A stretch of DNA of 64,000 nucleotides. Source: Bacillota bacterium (GTDB lineage: Bacteria > Bacillota > UBA4882 > UBA8346). The notes beneath the pieces were generated by a model. The model did not search any database, was not told the DNA's origin, and saw only the letters and a list, made by a program, of their open reading frames with translations. The position numbers and the translations under genes were made by a program. Positions 34,163 to 42,188 of the stretch are shown in pieces. Each line of letters starts with the position of its first letter. Position 1 is the first letter of the stretch. Where the stretch lies: positions 1 to 64,000 of the forward strand of contig JAEYGI010000045.1 of assembly GCA_023402395.1 (NCBI GenBank), given 5' to 3'.

Positions 34163-35131
34163 TTACGCCGAGATACTGTTACTGTACTTCCCGCATTTGT
34201 CGCCCCAGACCGCAATGAGCTTTCGGTCCTGTTCGATCCGGATCACTTCGCAGCGGTTGCTGCATCCGGTACATTCGAAAGCGCTCGGCGCGAACGCCAG
34301 ATTGAGTCGCTCAAAACCATAAAACCGGGTCGATTGGCGGGTCCGTCCCACTTGTTTTTTAGCCAGCAGGGCCGCGCCAATAGCTCCCATCACATCGTAA
34401 TGGGGAGGGACGATCACAGAGAGCCCCAGTTCGCGTTCGAACGCGGCTTTGATGCCTTGATTGGCCGCCACCCCTCCCTGGAACAGGATCGGGCCTTCCA
34501 ACCGCTTGTCCCGGGCCAGATTGTTCAGGTAGTTCCGGACCAGTGCCTCGCAAAGGCCGTTGATGATTTCGGCCTTGGTGAACCCGAATTGTTGTTTGGC
34601 GATCATGTCTGATTCGGCGAAAACGGTGCAGCGGCCGGCGATCCGGACTCGGTTTACTGCGGTCAGGGCCAGCGCGCCGAATTCCTCGATGGGGATCTTC
34701 AAACGCTCCGCCTGATGATCAAGAAACGATCCAGTTCCGGCGGCACAAACGGTGTTCATCGCAAAATCGATCACCACTCCGCCCTCAAGGAGGATAATCT
34801 TCGAGTCCTGGCCGCCGATTTCCAGCACGGTCCGGACGTCGGGGCGGAAATCAACGGCTGCGGCGGCATGGGCGGTGATCTCATTTTTGACGATATCGGC
34901 ACCCACGATGGCCCCGGCCAGCAACCGGCCGCTGCCAGTGGCCCCCACTCCGCCAATGACGGCCTCTTTTAGCGTTGACTGGATCTGCGACAGGCCGTCC
35001 TTGACCGCTTGCAGCGGTTGACCGTCGTTCCGGAGATAGCAGGTAACCGCGATAGCTCCCGACTCATCCAGCGCCGCGATATTGGTGCTGACTGAACCCA
35101 CATCCACGCCTAAATAGTATTTCCGGACCAC
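34163..35131 (-). CDS. CoA-enzyme activase (HgdC/BadF-type ATPase) with Cys-rich tail
   Basis: A 322-residue ASKHA-fold ATPase like the archerase HgdC that injects an electron into 2-hydroxyacyl-CoA dehydratases. Phosphate-binding signatures are LGVDVGSVSTNIAALDE at the N-terminus and EIGGQDSKII near residue 110. The cluster-binding cysteines occur in NTVCAAGTGSFLDHQ and IAGRCTVFAESD, which place a shared [4Fe-4S] at the dimer interface. The C-terminal 40 residues carry FECTGCSNRCEVIRI, an added Cys cluster seen in the COG1924-type uncharacterised members. GTG 35131 with AGGAGGCGC upstream is preferred over 35212. It is last in a three-gene operon. Confidence 0.85.
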   Translation of the reverse strand: MVRKYYLGVDVGSVSTNIAALDESGAIAVTCYLRNDGQPLQAVKDGLSQIQSTLKEAVIGGVGATGSGRLLAGAIVGADIVKNEITAHAAAAVDFRPDVRTVLEIGGQDSKIILLEGGVVIDFAMNTVCAAGTGSFLDHQAERLKIPIEEFGALALTAVNRVRIAGRCTVFAESDMIAKQQFGFTKAEIINGLCEALVRNYLNNLARDKRLEGPILFQGGVAANQGIKAAFERELGLSVIVPPHYDVMGAIGAALLAKKQVGRTRQSTRFYGFERLNLAFAPSAFECTGCSNRCEVIRIEQDRKLIAVWGDKCGKYSNSISA

Positions 35132-36201
35132 GAGAGCGCCTCCTTTTGTTCTTCTTTCCGGCTTCGCAAGAGATCGATAAATGCTTCCAGCCGGATCTGC
35201 TGATTGACCCAACCGGTCTGTTCATCCAGGGATAACGAGAGGATCGGCAGATCGAGACTGGATGAGAGGGCGGGGATCAGCGCTTGAGTAACTAATTCCG
35301 GCATGCAGCCGAACGGAAGCAAGTGAATGACCCCGTCAAACCCCAGTTCCTTGAAGTGAATAATCTGGCCGATGTTCTCCTTTTCATGGCCGCCGATCCC
35401 GTATTTCAGAAAACGGTCGGTCTTCCGGAGCAGTTCGCGGGGTGGGCGGAGAGTATGGGTAAGCCAATCGGATATGTACTGGGTCCGGACCACTTCCGCT
35501 CCGAGTCCGGCGAGTTTCTCTTCCAATTCATGATTGGCCCAGCTCTCCATCACCAGATAGATTTCGCCTACCAGGCCGACTTTGATTAGATCGTTCCGGG
35601 GAGTGAGGGAGATATTCCCAATTATACGTTCTGCTTCTTCCAAGCAAGATTTAAAGTCTTTCAATCGGTTGCATTGGTAGAACAGCTCCCGGATCGCCAG
35701 CCATTGGCGGTGGCAGGAACCGGGGACCGTTTCATGGGGTAGCAGGCTGATCAGTTTCTTTTGATACCGGTCGTTGGCGTAAACCAGTTGAATGCAGAGC
35801 CGGAGCGCCTGATAGACTTCAAACAATGATTTCCCGTTGCGTAGAGTCTGCAGGTCGCGCCAGAAGCGGCCGATGTCATCGAAGACCGAATCAAAGACGA
35901 TCACCTTTACCTGGTGGCCCATTTGGCTCAGGATCTTTTCACTGAGGTCCCCGTAATAAACCGCCCGGCAAGCTCCGATACCGCCGCTGGTCACAATCAC
36001 TTCGGCGCCATGTTCGATCGCCTCCAGATAACTGCCTAAGATAATCTTGAACGGAAAACAGATGAATTCCGGGCTGTATTTGACGCCTAATTCGATGGTC
36101 CGCTGCGTCGGCGCGGGAGGTGGGATCACTTCGTTACCCAGCATCTCAAAGAGTTTTTGGTAAATCCGCACCGGTCCCATATGGGGAAAGGTTACTTTCA
36201 T
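35110..36201 (-). CDS. 2-hydroxyacyl-CoA dehydratase-like subunit (COG3581/DUF2229-type)
   Basis: A 363-residue protein: N-terminal VTFPHMGPVRIYQKLFEML, cysteine-bearing SPEFICFPFKIILGSYLEAIEHGAEVIVTSGGIGACR, and C-terminal IIHFKELGFDGVIHLLPFGCMPE then SLDLPILSLSLDEQTGWVNQQIRLEAFIDLL. These Cys residues are placed like those that hold the [4Fe-4S] cluster of dehydratase D-components. Its start overlaps the end of the upstream partner (36198-36201), and its 3' end overlaps the start region of the activase by about 20 bp. This three-gene set is widespread in clostridia, but its substrate is unknown. Confidence 0.8.
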   Translation of the reverse strand: MKVTFPHMGPVRIYQKLFEMLGNEVIPPPAPTQRTIELGVKYSPEFICFPFKIILGSYLEAIEHGAEVIVTSGGIGACRAVYYGDLSEKILSQMGHQVKVIVFDSVFDDIGRFWRDLQTLRNGKSLFEVYQALRLCIQLVYANDRYQKKLISLLPHETVPGSCHRQWLAIRELFYQCNRLKDFKSCLEEAERIIGNISLTPRNDLIKVGLVGEIYLVMESWANHELEEKLAGLGAEVVRTQYISDWLTHTLRPPRELLRKTDRFLKYGIGGHEKENIGQIIHFKELGFDGVIHLLPFGCMPELVTQALIPALSSSLDLPILSLSLDEQTGWVNQQIRLEAFIDLLRSRKEEQKEALSWSGNTI

Positions 36202-37172
36202 GCGCTTCGACCTTCCTTCCGCTCCGCCAGCATGTCGGTGAAGGCCTCAAGCCGGGTGCGCAGATGTCCGTCTTCCGAATGTTCGTCCAGATTCAATTGA
36301 AGCAGCGGCTTGCCGCAATCGGCCGCTTCCAGGCTTAATAGCTTCATCGATACCGAATCCGGGCCACATCCGAAGCTGGAGACATAAATGACCCCGTCAA
36401 TCTCCGGGGCTTTCAGAAAATGAAGCCCGGCTCCCAGGAGAATCCGGCCGAAATTCCAGAAAAGCGGCCGGGTCAGCCCTTGCAGGCGTGCCTCGATTTG
36501 GGGCGGATTCAGCATTTCCCAGGTATGGACCGCGACGCCCTGCCGGGTCAGGAGATTGATAATCCCTTTGCTGAGAAACGGATCATACAAGTTGTAAGCA
36601 TACCCGATCAGTCCGATCCGGAGCGATTTAATGCCATCCGGCTGAGACGCGGGGTGGCTGATTTTGCTAATGGTTTCGAAAGCTTCGGGCAAGGTCAACC
36701 GCTTGGAACGGCATTGGTTCAGCACCTGTCTCCAATAACGGCGGGTCGCCAGTTCCGTCAGTTTGCAGACCGGAGCGGGGATTGGCCGCGGAGGCGGTTT
36801 GATGATCCTAAGATCCAGGCCGTTGCAGGCGATCTCCGGAGAGTAAAGGCGATCTTCCGGGATTCCCGCCACGTATCTGACCATATCTGGCAGGCCAATC
36901 AGTTTGGGGCAGAAAAAATTTCGGTTTCCGCTGGCGTGCATCCGCGGGATTAGGATCAGATCCGCATCTTGTGGGGCCAAGGCCATCACGTGCCCAAAAA
37001 AAAGTTTGACCGGCGCGCAAAATTCGGGCGGGATCATCTTCCCGCCGCAATCAGCCATAGCTTTGGTACTTTGGCCGGAACTGACCGTTTCCCATCCCAA
37101 CCGGGTGAAAAACTGCTTCCAATACCCAAAATGGTAAGCGCCGAATAAGGCGGCCGGAATTCCAATCTTCAT
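36198..37172 (-). CDS. 2-hydroxyacyl-CoA dehydratase-like subunit (COG3580-type)
   Basis: A 324-residue first gene of the activase operon. It begins KIGIPAALFGAYHFGYWKQFFTRLGWETV and has CGGKMIPPEFCAPVKLFFGHV with two conserved Cys. DADLILIPRMHASGNRNFFCPKLIGLPDMVRY and the C-terminal DGVIYVSSFGCGPDSVSMKLL, then KPLLQLNLDEHSEDGHLRTRLEAF, complete the family pattern. The last block parallels its downstream partner, showing that the two are paralogous halves. ATG 37172 with AAGGAC at 8 bp is preferred over TTG 37175. It overlaps the next gene by 4 bp. Confidence 0.8.
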   Translation of the reverse strand: MKIGIPAALFGAYHFGYWKQFFTRLGWETVSSGQSTKAMADCGGKMIPPEFCAPVKLFFGHVMALAPQDADLILIPRMHASGNRNFFCPKLIGLPDMVRYVAGIPEDRLYSPEIACNGLDLRIIKPPPRPIPAPVCKLTELATRRYWRQVLNQCRSKRLTLPEAFETISKISHPASQPDGIKSLRIGLIGYAYNLYDPFLSKGIINLLTRQGVAVHTWEMLNPPQIEARLQGLTRPLFWNFGRILLGAGLHFLKAPEIDGVIYVSSFGCGPDSVSMKLLSLEAADCGKPLLQLNLDEHSEDGHLRTRLEAFTDMLAERKEGRSA

Positions 37173-37315
37173 CAAAACGCGTCCTTATGTCAAGTTTTCA
37201 TCCCAATTATTTGCGGGCCTACTGGAAAATATACGAATAACCCGGAATTGGATGGATTTATCAATGCCGCCGCGGGCTTTTGGCGCGCTGCTCCGTAGAT
37301 CTTGCGGGGAGGGAG

Positions 37316-37345
37316 GCATAAGTTCGGAGCAAATACTTAATAATA
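37316..37345 (+). promoter_or_regulatory. candidate forespore sigma-G promoter of the spoVA-type operon
   Basis: GCATA (37316-37320), 18-bp spacer, then AATAATA (37339-37345), 26 bp before the first start. This matches the sigma-G pattern (gHATR, 17-18 bp, CATWMTA) at all but one -10 position. Inferred from consensus and from the operon it precedes. Confidence 0.5.
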
Positions 37346-37370
37346 AGCTCAGCGGGGTAAGGAGATTGAA

Positions 37371-37577
37371 ATGACTGTAGCATCTCAAGTAAAACAAACA
37401 CTGGCCGGATTAAAAAGCGCGACGGCCACGCTCCGGCTGTACTCGCTGCAAAGTCAAGCTGAGGATGCCGGAGCCGCCTTCAAAGAAGCGGCGCTGCTCA
37501 CCGGGGCGATCATCGCGGAAATCGAGGATCGCGTCAAAGTATTGGAAAATGAGGAACCCCAATACAAAGGGCTTTAA
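37371..37577 (+). CDS. DUF1657 family small spore protein
   Basis: A 68-residue helical protein with the DUF1657 pattern: VASQVKQTLAGLKSATATLRLYSLQSQ, then EDAGAAFKEAALLTGAIIAEIEDRVKVLENEEPQYKG. The ending E.PQYK is shared with the second DUF1657 protein at 43447. Proteins of this family are encoded with spoVA genes in Bacillus and clostridia and are thought to act in the forespore. TAAGGAG lies 6 bases before ATG 37371; the DUF421 gene follows by 12 bp. Confidence 0.85.
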   Translation: MTVASQVKQTLAGLKSATATLRLYSLQSQAEDAGAAFKEAALLTGAIIAEIEDRVKVLENEEPQYKGL

Positions 37578-37589
37578 GGGGGTTAATCG

Positions 37590-38450
37590 ATGCCGGTTTG
37601 GCTTGCCATCCTGATCCGTTCCGTACTTATTTTTTTTCTAACCATGGTGCTGGTCCGGTTTCTCGGCAAACGGCAGCCCGCGCGGTTGGATTCCTTCCAG
37701 TTCGTCAATTACCTGGTCCTTGCCATCATTGCCGCCCTGACCGCGCTTTACGTCGTTCCCAACCTGGCGTTCGGCGTAGTGGCGTTGCTGGTCTGGGCCT
37801 TGCTGCCCATTGTCCTCGACTGGATGGCCTTAAAGAGCAAATTCGTTCATGATCTCCTGCACGGCAAAGAGACAATTCTGATCAAACATGGCAAGATCAT
37901 GGAAGAAAACCTGTTCCGGGCGCGGCTGACCGGTCAGGAACTGCTGCGGGAATTGCGTTCCAAAAACGCGTTTAACATCGGCGACGTGGAATTCGCAATG
38001 ATGGAAACCAACGGCGATCTCAATGTCCTGTTCAAATCGGACCGGATGCCGATCACCCCGCATGATCTGGGGCGGCGGGTGGCCCCGCGCACCGAGCCAC
38101 AGACAGTGATCATGGATGGTAATATCCTGGATGAGCCGCTGTCGTCCATGGGGCTTAACCGGGAATGGCTCGAACAGGAACTCGATAAACTGGGGGTGCC
38201 GGTGAATAATGTTTTTCTGGCCCAGGTCGACGGCTACGGCAAACTGTTTGTGGATCTGTTCGACGACGCGGTCCGCCTGCCTCGTCCCCGCGTAAAGGAG
38301 ATGCTTTACGCCAATCTCTTGAAATGCCAAGCGGACCTGACTACGTTCGCGCTGGAGACCGTTGATCCGGACGCCAAGGCGATGTACTCCCGGAACGCGG
38401 CCAAACTGGAGCAGCTTCTGGATAAACTGAAACCATATCTGTTACGGTAG
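37590..38450 (+). CDS. DUF421-DUF1657 fusion membrane protein (2Duf/YetF-like)
   Basis: A 286-residue protein. Three membrane helices occupy residues 1-80 (LAILIRSVLIFFLTMVLVRFLG, LVLAIIAALTALYVV, VVALLVWALLPIVLDWMAL). A soluble DUF421 domain follows (ETILIKHGKIMEENLFRARL, FNIGDVEFAMMETNGDLNVLF, VFLAQVDGYGKLFVDLFDD). The last about 55 residues (KEMLYANLLKCQADLTTFAL and AAKLEQLLDKLKPYL) resemble DUF1657. That two-domain layout is the one called 2Duf in Bacillus spoVA2mob operons, where it lowers spore inner-membrane permeability and raises wet-heat resistance. It is co-transcribed with spoVAC. Confidence 0.82.
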   Translation: MPVWLAILIRSVLIFFLTMVLVRFLGKRQPARLDSFQFVNYLVLAIIAALTALYVVPNLAFGVVALLVWALLPIVLDWMALKSKFVHDLLHGKETILIKHGKIMEENLFRARLTGQELLRELRSKNAFNIGDVEFAMMETNGDLNVLFKSDRMPITPHDLGRRVAPRTEPQTVIMDGNILDEPLSSMGLNREWLEQELDKLGVPVNNVFLAQVDGYGKLFVDLFDDAVRLPRPRVKEMLYANLLKCQADLTTFALETVDPDAKAMYSRNAAKLEQLLDKLKPYLLR

Positions 38451-38462
38451 AGGGAAATCAAC

Positions 38463-38942
38463 ATGTCCAATCAAAAAAAGAAAAAACTCACCGCCACCCA
38501 GCAGCAATACCAACAATTCGCCCAAGACCGGGAACCGAAGCGGCCGGTGTTGCTGAACTCAGTTCGCGCCTTCCTGGCCGGGGGCGTTATCTGCACCATC
38601 GGTCAAGGATTTCAATGGCTGTTCATGACTTATTTTAAATTTAACGAAGTTACAGTCGGCAATCCGACCGTGGCCTCGCTGATCATCCTTTCCGTGCTAC
38701 TGACCGGCTTGGGCGTTTACGATCACATCGCACAGTGGGCTGGGGCCGGGACCGCGGTGCCGGTGACTGGTTTCGCGAACTCGATGGCTTCATCCGCCAT
38801 TGAGCACCGGAGTGAAGGATGGGTCCTGGGAGTCAGCGCCAAAATGTTCGAACTGGCCGGTTCGGTAATCGTTTACGGAGTGTTCGCGGCCTTCGTGGTC
38901 GCCTTGATCAAATTAACGGTTCAATCCTTGGGTGGACTTTAA
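38463..38942 (+). CDS. spoVAC: stage V sporulation protein AC
   Basis: A 159-residue inner-membrane protein of the SpoVA channel that moves Ca-dipicolinic acid into the forespore and releases it in germination; SpoVAC itself acts as a mechanosensitive pore. A charged N-terminus (QQQYQQFAQDREPKRPVLLN) precedes helices AFLAGGVICTIGQGFQWLFM, SLIILSVLLTGLGVYDHIAQ and the C-terminal GSVIVYGVFAAFVVALIKL. GAGTAVPVTGFANSMASSAIE is the family signature. Its stop overlaps the spoVAD start (TAATG). Confidence 0.95.
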   Translation: MSNQKKKKLTATQQQYQQFAQDREPKRPVLLNSVRAFLAGGVICTIGQGFQWLFMTYFKFNEVTVGNPTVASLIILSVLLTGLGVYDHIAQWAGAGTAVPVTGFANSMASSAIEHRSEGWVLGVSAKMFELAGSVIVYGVFAAFVVALIKLTVQSLGGL

Positions 38943-39946
38943 TGCGACAGGGCCATCAGAGTTGGATATTTGAATCGAGGCCGGTCATTGTGGCGAGTGC
39001 GGCGGTTGGCGGGCCATTTGAGGCCAAGGGGGCGCTGGCCGAAGATTTTGACCTGCTGCGCGGCGATGTCTGGCTGGGCGAGGACAGTTACGAGAAGGCC
39101 GAACGCAAATACTTGGAACAAGCCTGCGAACTTGCGCTGGACAAGGCGGGCCTTAAAAAGTCCGACCTACAGTTCTTTCTGGCCGGGGATCTGATGAATC
39201 AGATCATTTCCAGCAGTTTTGCGGCCCGGACCCTCGGCGCTCCATTTCTCGGGTTATACGGGGCTTGTTCCAGCGCCATGGAGGGGCTGGCCCTCGCCTC
39301 GTTGCTGATTGACGGCGGCTATGCCGAGAATGCCTTGACCGCCACTTCCAGCCATAACGGCGCTAGCGAAAAACAGTTCCGCTATCCCACCGAATATGGC
39401 GCCCAGAAACCTCCCACCGCCCAGTGGACGGTGACCGGTGCGGCCGCCGCGCTTCTTAAGCGGGAGGGAGACGGACCGAGGGTGGCGGCGGCGACCATCG
39501 GCCGGATCGTGGACATGGGGCTCTCCGATCCGTTCAATATGGGCGGGGCGATGGCTCCGGCGGCCGTCGACACGATCGAGGCCCATTTTCGGGATTTGGG
39601 GCGCGGGCCCGATGATTACGATCTGATTAGCACCGGGGATTTGGGCCGGGTCGGCCACCGGATCGCCACAGATTTACTGGCGGAACACGGGGTGCCGATC
39701 CCGGAAGATCGGTTCACCGATTGCGGCCGGTTGATTTACAGGGAAGATCAGCCGGTATTCGCCGGGGGCAGCGGCTGCGGTTGCGTGGCCACGGTCACCT
39801 ATGGCCATTTCTTGAAACGGATGTGCCGGGGAGAGCTAAAGCGGATCCTGGTGGTAGCCACCGGCGCGCTGCACTCGCCTCTTTCATATCAGCAGCAAGA
39901 GAGTATTCCCTGCATCGCACACGCGGTGACAATTGAAATGTTCTAA
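38942..39946 (+). CDS. spoVAD: stage V sporulation protein AD
   Basis: A 334-residue cytosolic SpoVA subunit with a thiolase/ketoacyl-synthase-like fold that binds dipicolinic acid. Typical blocks: RPVIVASAAVGGPFEAKGAL, LAGDLMNQIISSSFAARTL, LGLYGACSSAMEGLALASLL, EKQFRYPTEYGAQKPPTAQW, TIGRIVDMGLSDPFNMG, and YDLISTGDLGRVGHRI. The start ATG 38942 overlaps the spoVAC stop, which fixes it against the longer frame from 38819. The length is normal. It lies between spoVAC and spoVAE. Confidence 0.95.
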   Translation: MRQGHQSWIFESRPVIVASAAVGGPFEAKGALAEDFDLLRGDVWLGEDSYEKAERKYLEQACELALDKAGLKKSDLQFFLAGDLMNQIISSSFAARTLGAPFLGLYGACSSAMEGLALASLLIDGGYAENALTATSSHNGASEKQFRYPTEYGAQKPPTAQWTVTGAAAALLKREGDGPRVAAATIGRIVDMGLSDPFNMGGAMAPAAVDTIEAHFRDLGRGPDDYDLISTGDLGRVGHRIATDLLAEHGVPIPEDRFTDCGRLIYREDQPVFAGGSGCGCVATVTYGHFLKRMCRGELKRILVVATGALHSPLSYQQQESIPCIAHAVTIEMF

Positions 39947-39988
39947 AACTGCCCAATCATGCGGCAGTTCAGTGATAGGAGGTCAGGG

Positions 39989-40342
39989 GTGGAAAAATTC
40001 ATCCTTGCGTTTTTGGTGGGCGGCGGGATCTGCGTCATCGGCCAGCTCCTGATGGATCTCGGCAAACTGACGCCGGCCCATACCATGTGTACCCTGGTGG
40101 TGGCCGGAGCGATCCTGGGCGGGCTCGGCCTTTACGAACCCTTGATCAAACTCGCCGGCGCGGGCGCGACGGTGCCGATCAGCAGTTTCGGCAATTCTCT
40201 GGTCAAAGGGGCGCTGGCCGAAGCGGAACGCAGCGGGGTCATCGGGGTTCTGACCGGAATTTTCGAAGTGACCAGCGCCGGTATTTCCGCGGCGATCATC
40301 TTTGGCTTTTTGGGCGCATTACTATTCAAGCCGAAGGGCTGA
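39989..40342 (+). CDS. spoVAE: stage V sporulation protein AE (SpoVAEb type)
   Basis: A 117-residue membrane protein, third channel subunit. It parallels SpoVAC: LAFLVGGGICVIGQLLMDLG, CTLVVAGAILGGLGLYEPLIKLAGAGATVPISSFGNSLVKGAL, then GISAAIIFGFLGALLF. GTG 39989 with GATAGGAGGTCAGGG upstream is the natural start; ATG 39959 overlaps the ribosome binding site. It closes the five-gene operon; the next gene converges on it after a 16-bp gap. Confidence 0.93.
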   Translation: MEKFILAFLVGGGICVIGQLLMDLGKLTPAHTMCTLVVAGAILGGLGLYEPLIKLAGAGATVPISSFGNSLVKGALAEAERSGVIGVLTGIFEVTSAGISAAIIFGFLGALLFKPKG

Positions 40343-40358
40343 CCGCGCGCGGCTTAAC

Positions 40359-40712
40359 TTAGGATTGGTCCGGGTTGATCCGGATTCCCTCCGCCACATC
40401 CCCCCAAAAAGCGGCAGATGCCTCCGACGACTCCGGATCGGGGCAGGCGAGCCGGAGCAGTGCCGAAAGCATAACCCGGAACCAATCGGAATGATTGTCG
40501 GCCGGGCAAAGGTTTTCGGAGAGAAACTCCACCGCTCTGGTAATCAGGTTTTGATCGCGCCCGGCCGGCAGGGAGTCCAGCGCTTGCTTGGCGATGCTAA
40601 AAAACGAATCCGCCAGATGAATGATTTGCCCGGAGTCTTGAGGACAGTTGGCCCGGAGCAAACTTTCGGCCGTTTTCAAACAGGCGGTATAAAGGGCGGC
40701 TTCATTTACCAT
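40359..40712 (-). CDS. small helical protein of unknown function
   Basis: A 117-residue, all-helical acidic protein (YTACLKTAESLLRANC, then LADSFFSIAKQALDSL and WFRVMLSALLRLAC) with four cysteines. I do not recognise a family. The start ATG 40712 has AAAAGGAGCC upstream. It is convergent with spoVAE. The location in a sporulation block makes a spore role plausible but unproven. Confidence 0.55.
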   Translation of the reverse strand: MVNEAALYTACLKTAESLLRANCPQDSGQIIHLADSFFSIAKQALDSLPAGRDQNLITRAVEFLSENLCPADNHSDWFRVMLSALLRLACPDPESSEASAAFWGDVAEGIRINPDQS

Positions 40713-41015
40713 GGTACGGCTCCTTTTTCGAAATGCTCAAATTCACGAATAAAGTATGTTTTCCCCTCAGCCCTGCTTTGCCCTCGGGAGCGGCTGTCTT
40801 CCCCAAAGAGGAAGCCAAACCTGAGGGAGGACCCTTTGATCCCAACGCTTCCAGATAAGATGAAAAAAGTTTTTAAATGAGCAATCACACCCTAAAAGCC
40901 GGCTGTGAATGGGAAAATGGAGTCAAGGAAAATCGATTGCAATTTAGCTGAGCGTTCCAAAGCTTATTGCACACACATAGAATAGTTCCATTAATTGGAG
41001 AAATTTCCTTTCGAT
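40713..41015. other. intergenic region without recognised features
   Basis: About 300 bases between the small helical protein gene and the first ultra-small gene. I see no supported gene or clear hairpin, only short AT-rich tracts. Confidence 0.4.
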
Positions 41016-41078
41016 TCAGAAAATAATTGGCGCGAAGATCAAGAACGCGCAATTGTCACCGCAATCCCAAAACGACAT
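41016..41078 (-). CDS. ultra-small cysteine/hydrophobic protein, copy A (20 aa)
   Basis: Minus-strand ATG 41078, preceded by AAAGGGGGGC, encodes MSFWDCGDNCAFLIFAPIIF and stops at TGA 41016-41018. The first 15 residues nearly match the 26-residue product at 41943-42023 (MSFFGCGDNCAFLIF). Conservation of CGDNCAFLIF with a ribosome binding site in both supports a real gene family, resembling the tiny hydrophobic spore proteins of the YjcZ style. The shorter C-terminus may mean decay. Confidence 0.6.
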   Translation of the reverse strand: MSFWDCGDNCAFLIFAPIIF

Positions 41079-41537
41079 AATGCCCCCCTTTCTTAAACCC
41101 CAGGTTCTTGGCTGCTATATTGAATGAAGTATATAAGCCATCCATATTGCATTCCTAAAGTTGAATGCAATTAGCATCAATATGTTTTACTTTGATATGG
41201 TGAGTATCAAAAAAGCCTGGTTCAACTCACATAATACCCCTATTAGCTTATTGGCGATGATTAAATTTTTTCCATGGGATTTATGAATTTTTTTGTAATG
41301 CAATTCGTAAAGCCCGGACCGGTTTGGCCGGCCGCCTGATTTATTGCACATGCCGCTGCTTTTGTCCGTTATGTCTTGGCGGGCGCCGGGACACTGGACC
41401 GGTTTTTCAAAAATTCTGATAAATGCCTGCAAAAGTATTTTTTTAAACTATTAACTCCCGGCAAGATGGAACATATTCTACTACAGGGAATTTCCCAGAA
41501 TTCCTCCAAAGTACCTATGACACGAGGAGGTGCCAGC

Positions 41538-41627
41538 ATGGGAGGCTTTGACGGAATATTTGACGGGGGTGGCTTCTTTTTTATCTTCTTCATCATAATC
41601 ATCCTCTGTCTGTGCAATAAATGGTAG
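41538..41627 (+). CDS. ultra-small glycine/hydrophobic protein (29 aa)
   Basis: ATG 41538 with ACGAGGAGGTG upstream encodes 29 residues: a Gly-rich start (MGGFDGIFDGGG) and one hydrophobic helix (FFFIFFIIIILCLC), ending NKW. The design, Gly-rich head plus single membrane helix, is that of small sporulation or coat-associated membrane proteins in Bacillota. A terminator follows at 41681. Function inferred only from style and location. Confidence 0.6.
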   Translation: MGGFDGIFDGGGFFFIFFIIIILCLCNKW

Positions 41628-41680
41628 CCCATCGGGGACAGGGCATTTTCGAGTAGTCCTCGATCAATCGCGCAAAGACA

Positions 41681-41708
41681 AACCGCTCTTCGGAGCGGTT
41701 TGTTGTTG
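41681..41708 (+). terminator. terminator after the 29-aa gene
   Basis: AAACCGCTC-TTCG-GAGCGGTTT (41681-41702) then GTTGTTG. Confidence 0.75.
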
Positions 41709-41779
41709 ATCATCCTAAAACCCAAAGAAACCGCGGACCCCAAATGATTGAGGTATACGGCCGGACCGCGGGCGAATAA

Positions 41780-41804
41780 AACCCCCCGCCAAGCGCGAGG
41801 GGTT
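41780..41804 (-). terminator. terminator for the 26-aa gene
   Basis: On the minus strand AACCCC pairs with GGGGTT and is followed by TTATT; the loop has a further CGC/GCG pairing. Confidence 0.55.
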
Positions 41805-41942
41805 ATCCAGACCGTTTAATGATTAAATCCCGCATAGCCGGCAAATGGTTGGGATGACAGATTGAAATTAAAATCGTCATTGTTGCCGGTTTGATTCAAA
41901 TTCCCGTATTTATTTTGAAAGAGCCTTTGGCTAACAGTGATT

Positions 41943-42023
41943 TTAGTTAAATCCCAATACCAGCAGGACCAGGATTAAGAAGATCAGAAAGGCGCAGTTA
42001 TCGCCACAGCCAAAGAATGACAT
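41943..42023 (-). CDS. ultra-small cysteine/hydrophobic protein, copy B (26 aa)
   Basis: Minus-strand ATG 42023, with GAAGGAGGGTTATCG upstream, encodes a 26-residue protein starting MSFFGCGDNCAFLIFLIL and ending in a leucine/valine helix and GFN. Two cysteines frame a CGDNC motif before a single membrane helix. It is a clear paralogue of 41016-41078. A terminator lies about 140 bp downstream. Probably a membrane-embedded sporulation-associated peptide; this is an inference. Confidence 0.68.
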   Translation of the reverse strand: MSFFGCGDNCAFLIFLILVLLVLGFN

Positions 42024-42188
42024 CGATAACCCTCCTTCGGCATATTTTTGATTGGATTTTTTGGATCCTCTTATAGATTATTTAGCAGCTGCGTTTTTAA
42101 ACATATGATTTCTGAATTTTTTAGTATTTGTGCCAATAAAATGAAGGATTGCGGACTGACTTGCGAAGGGCCGGGTGTTGTTACCGGC

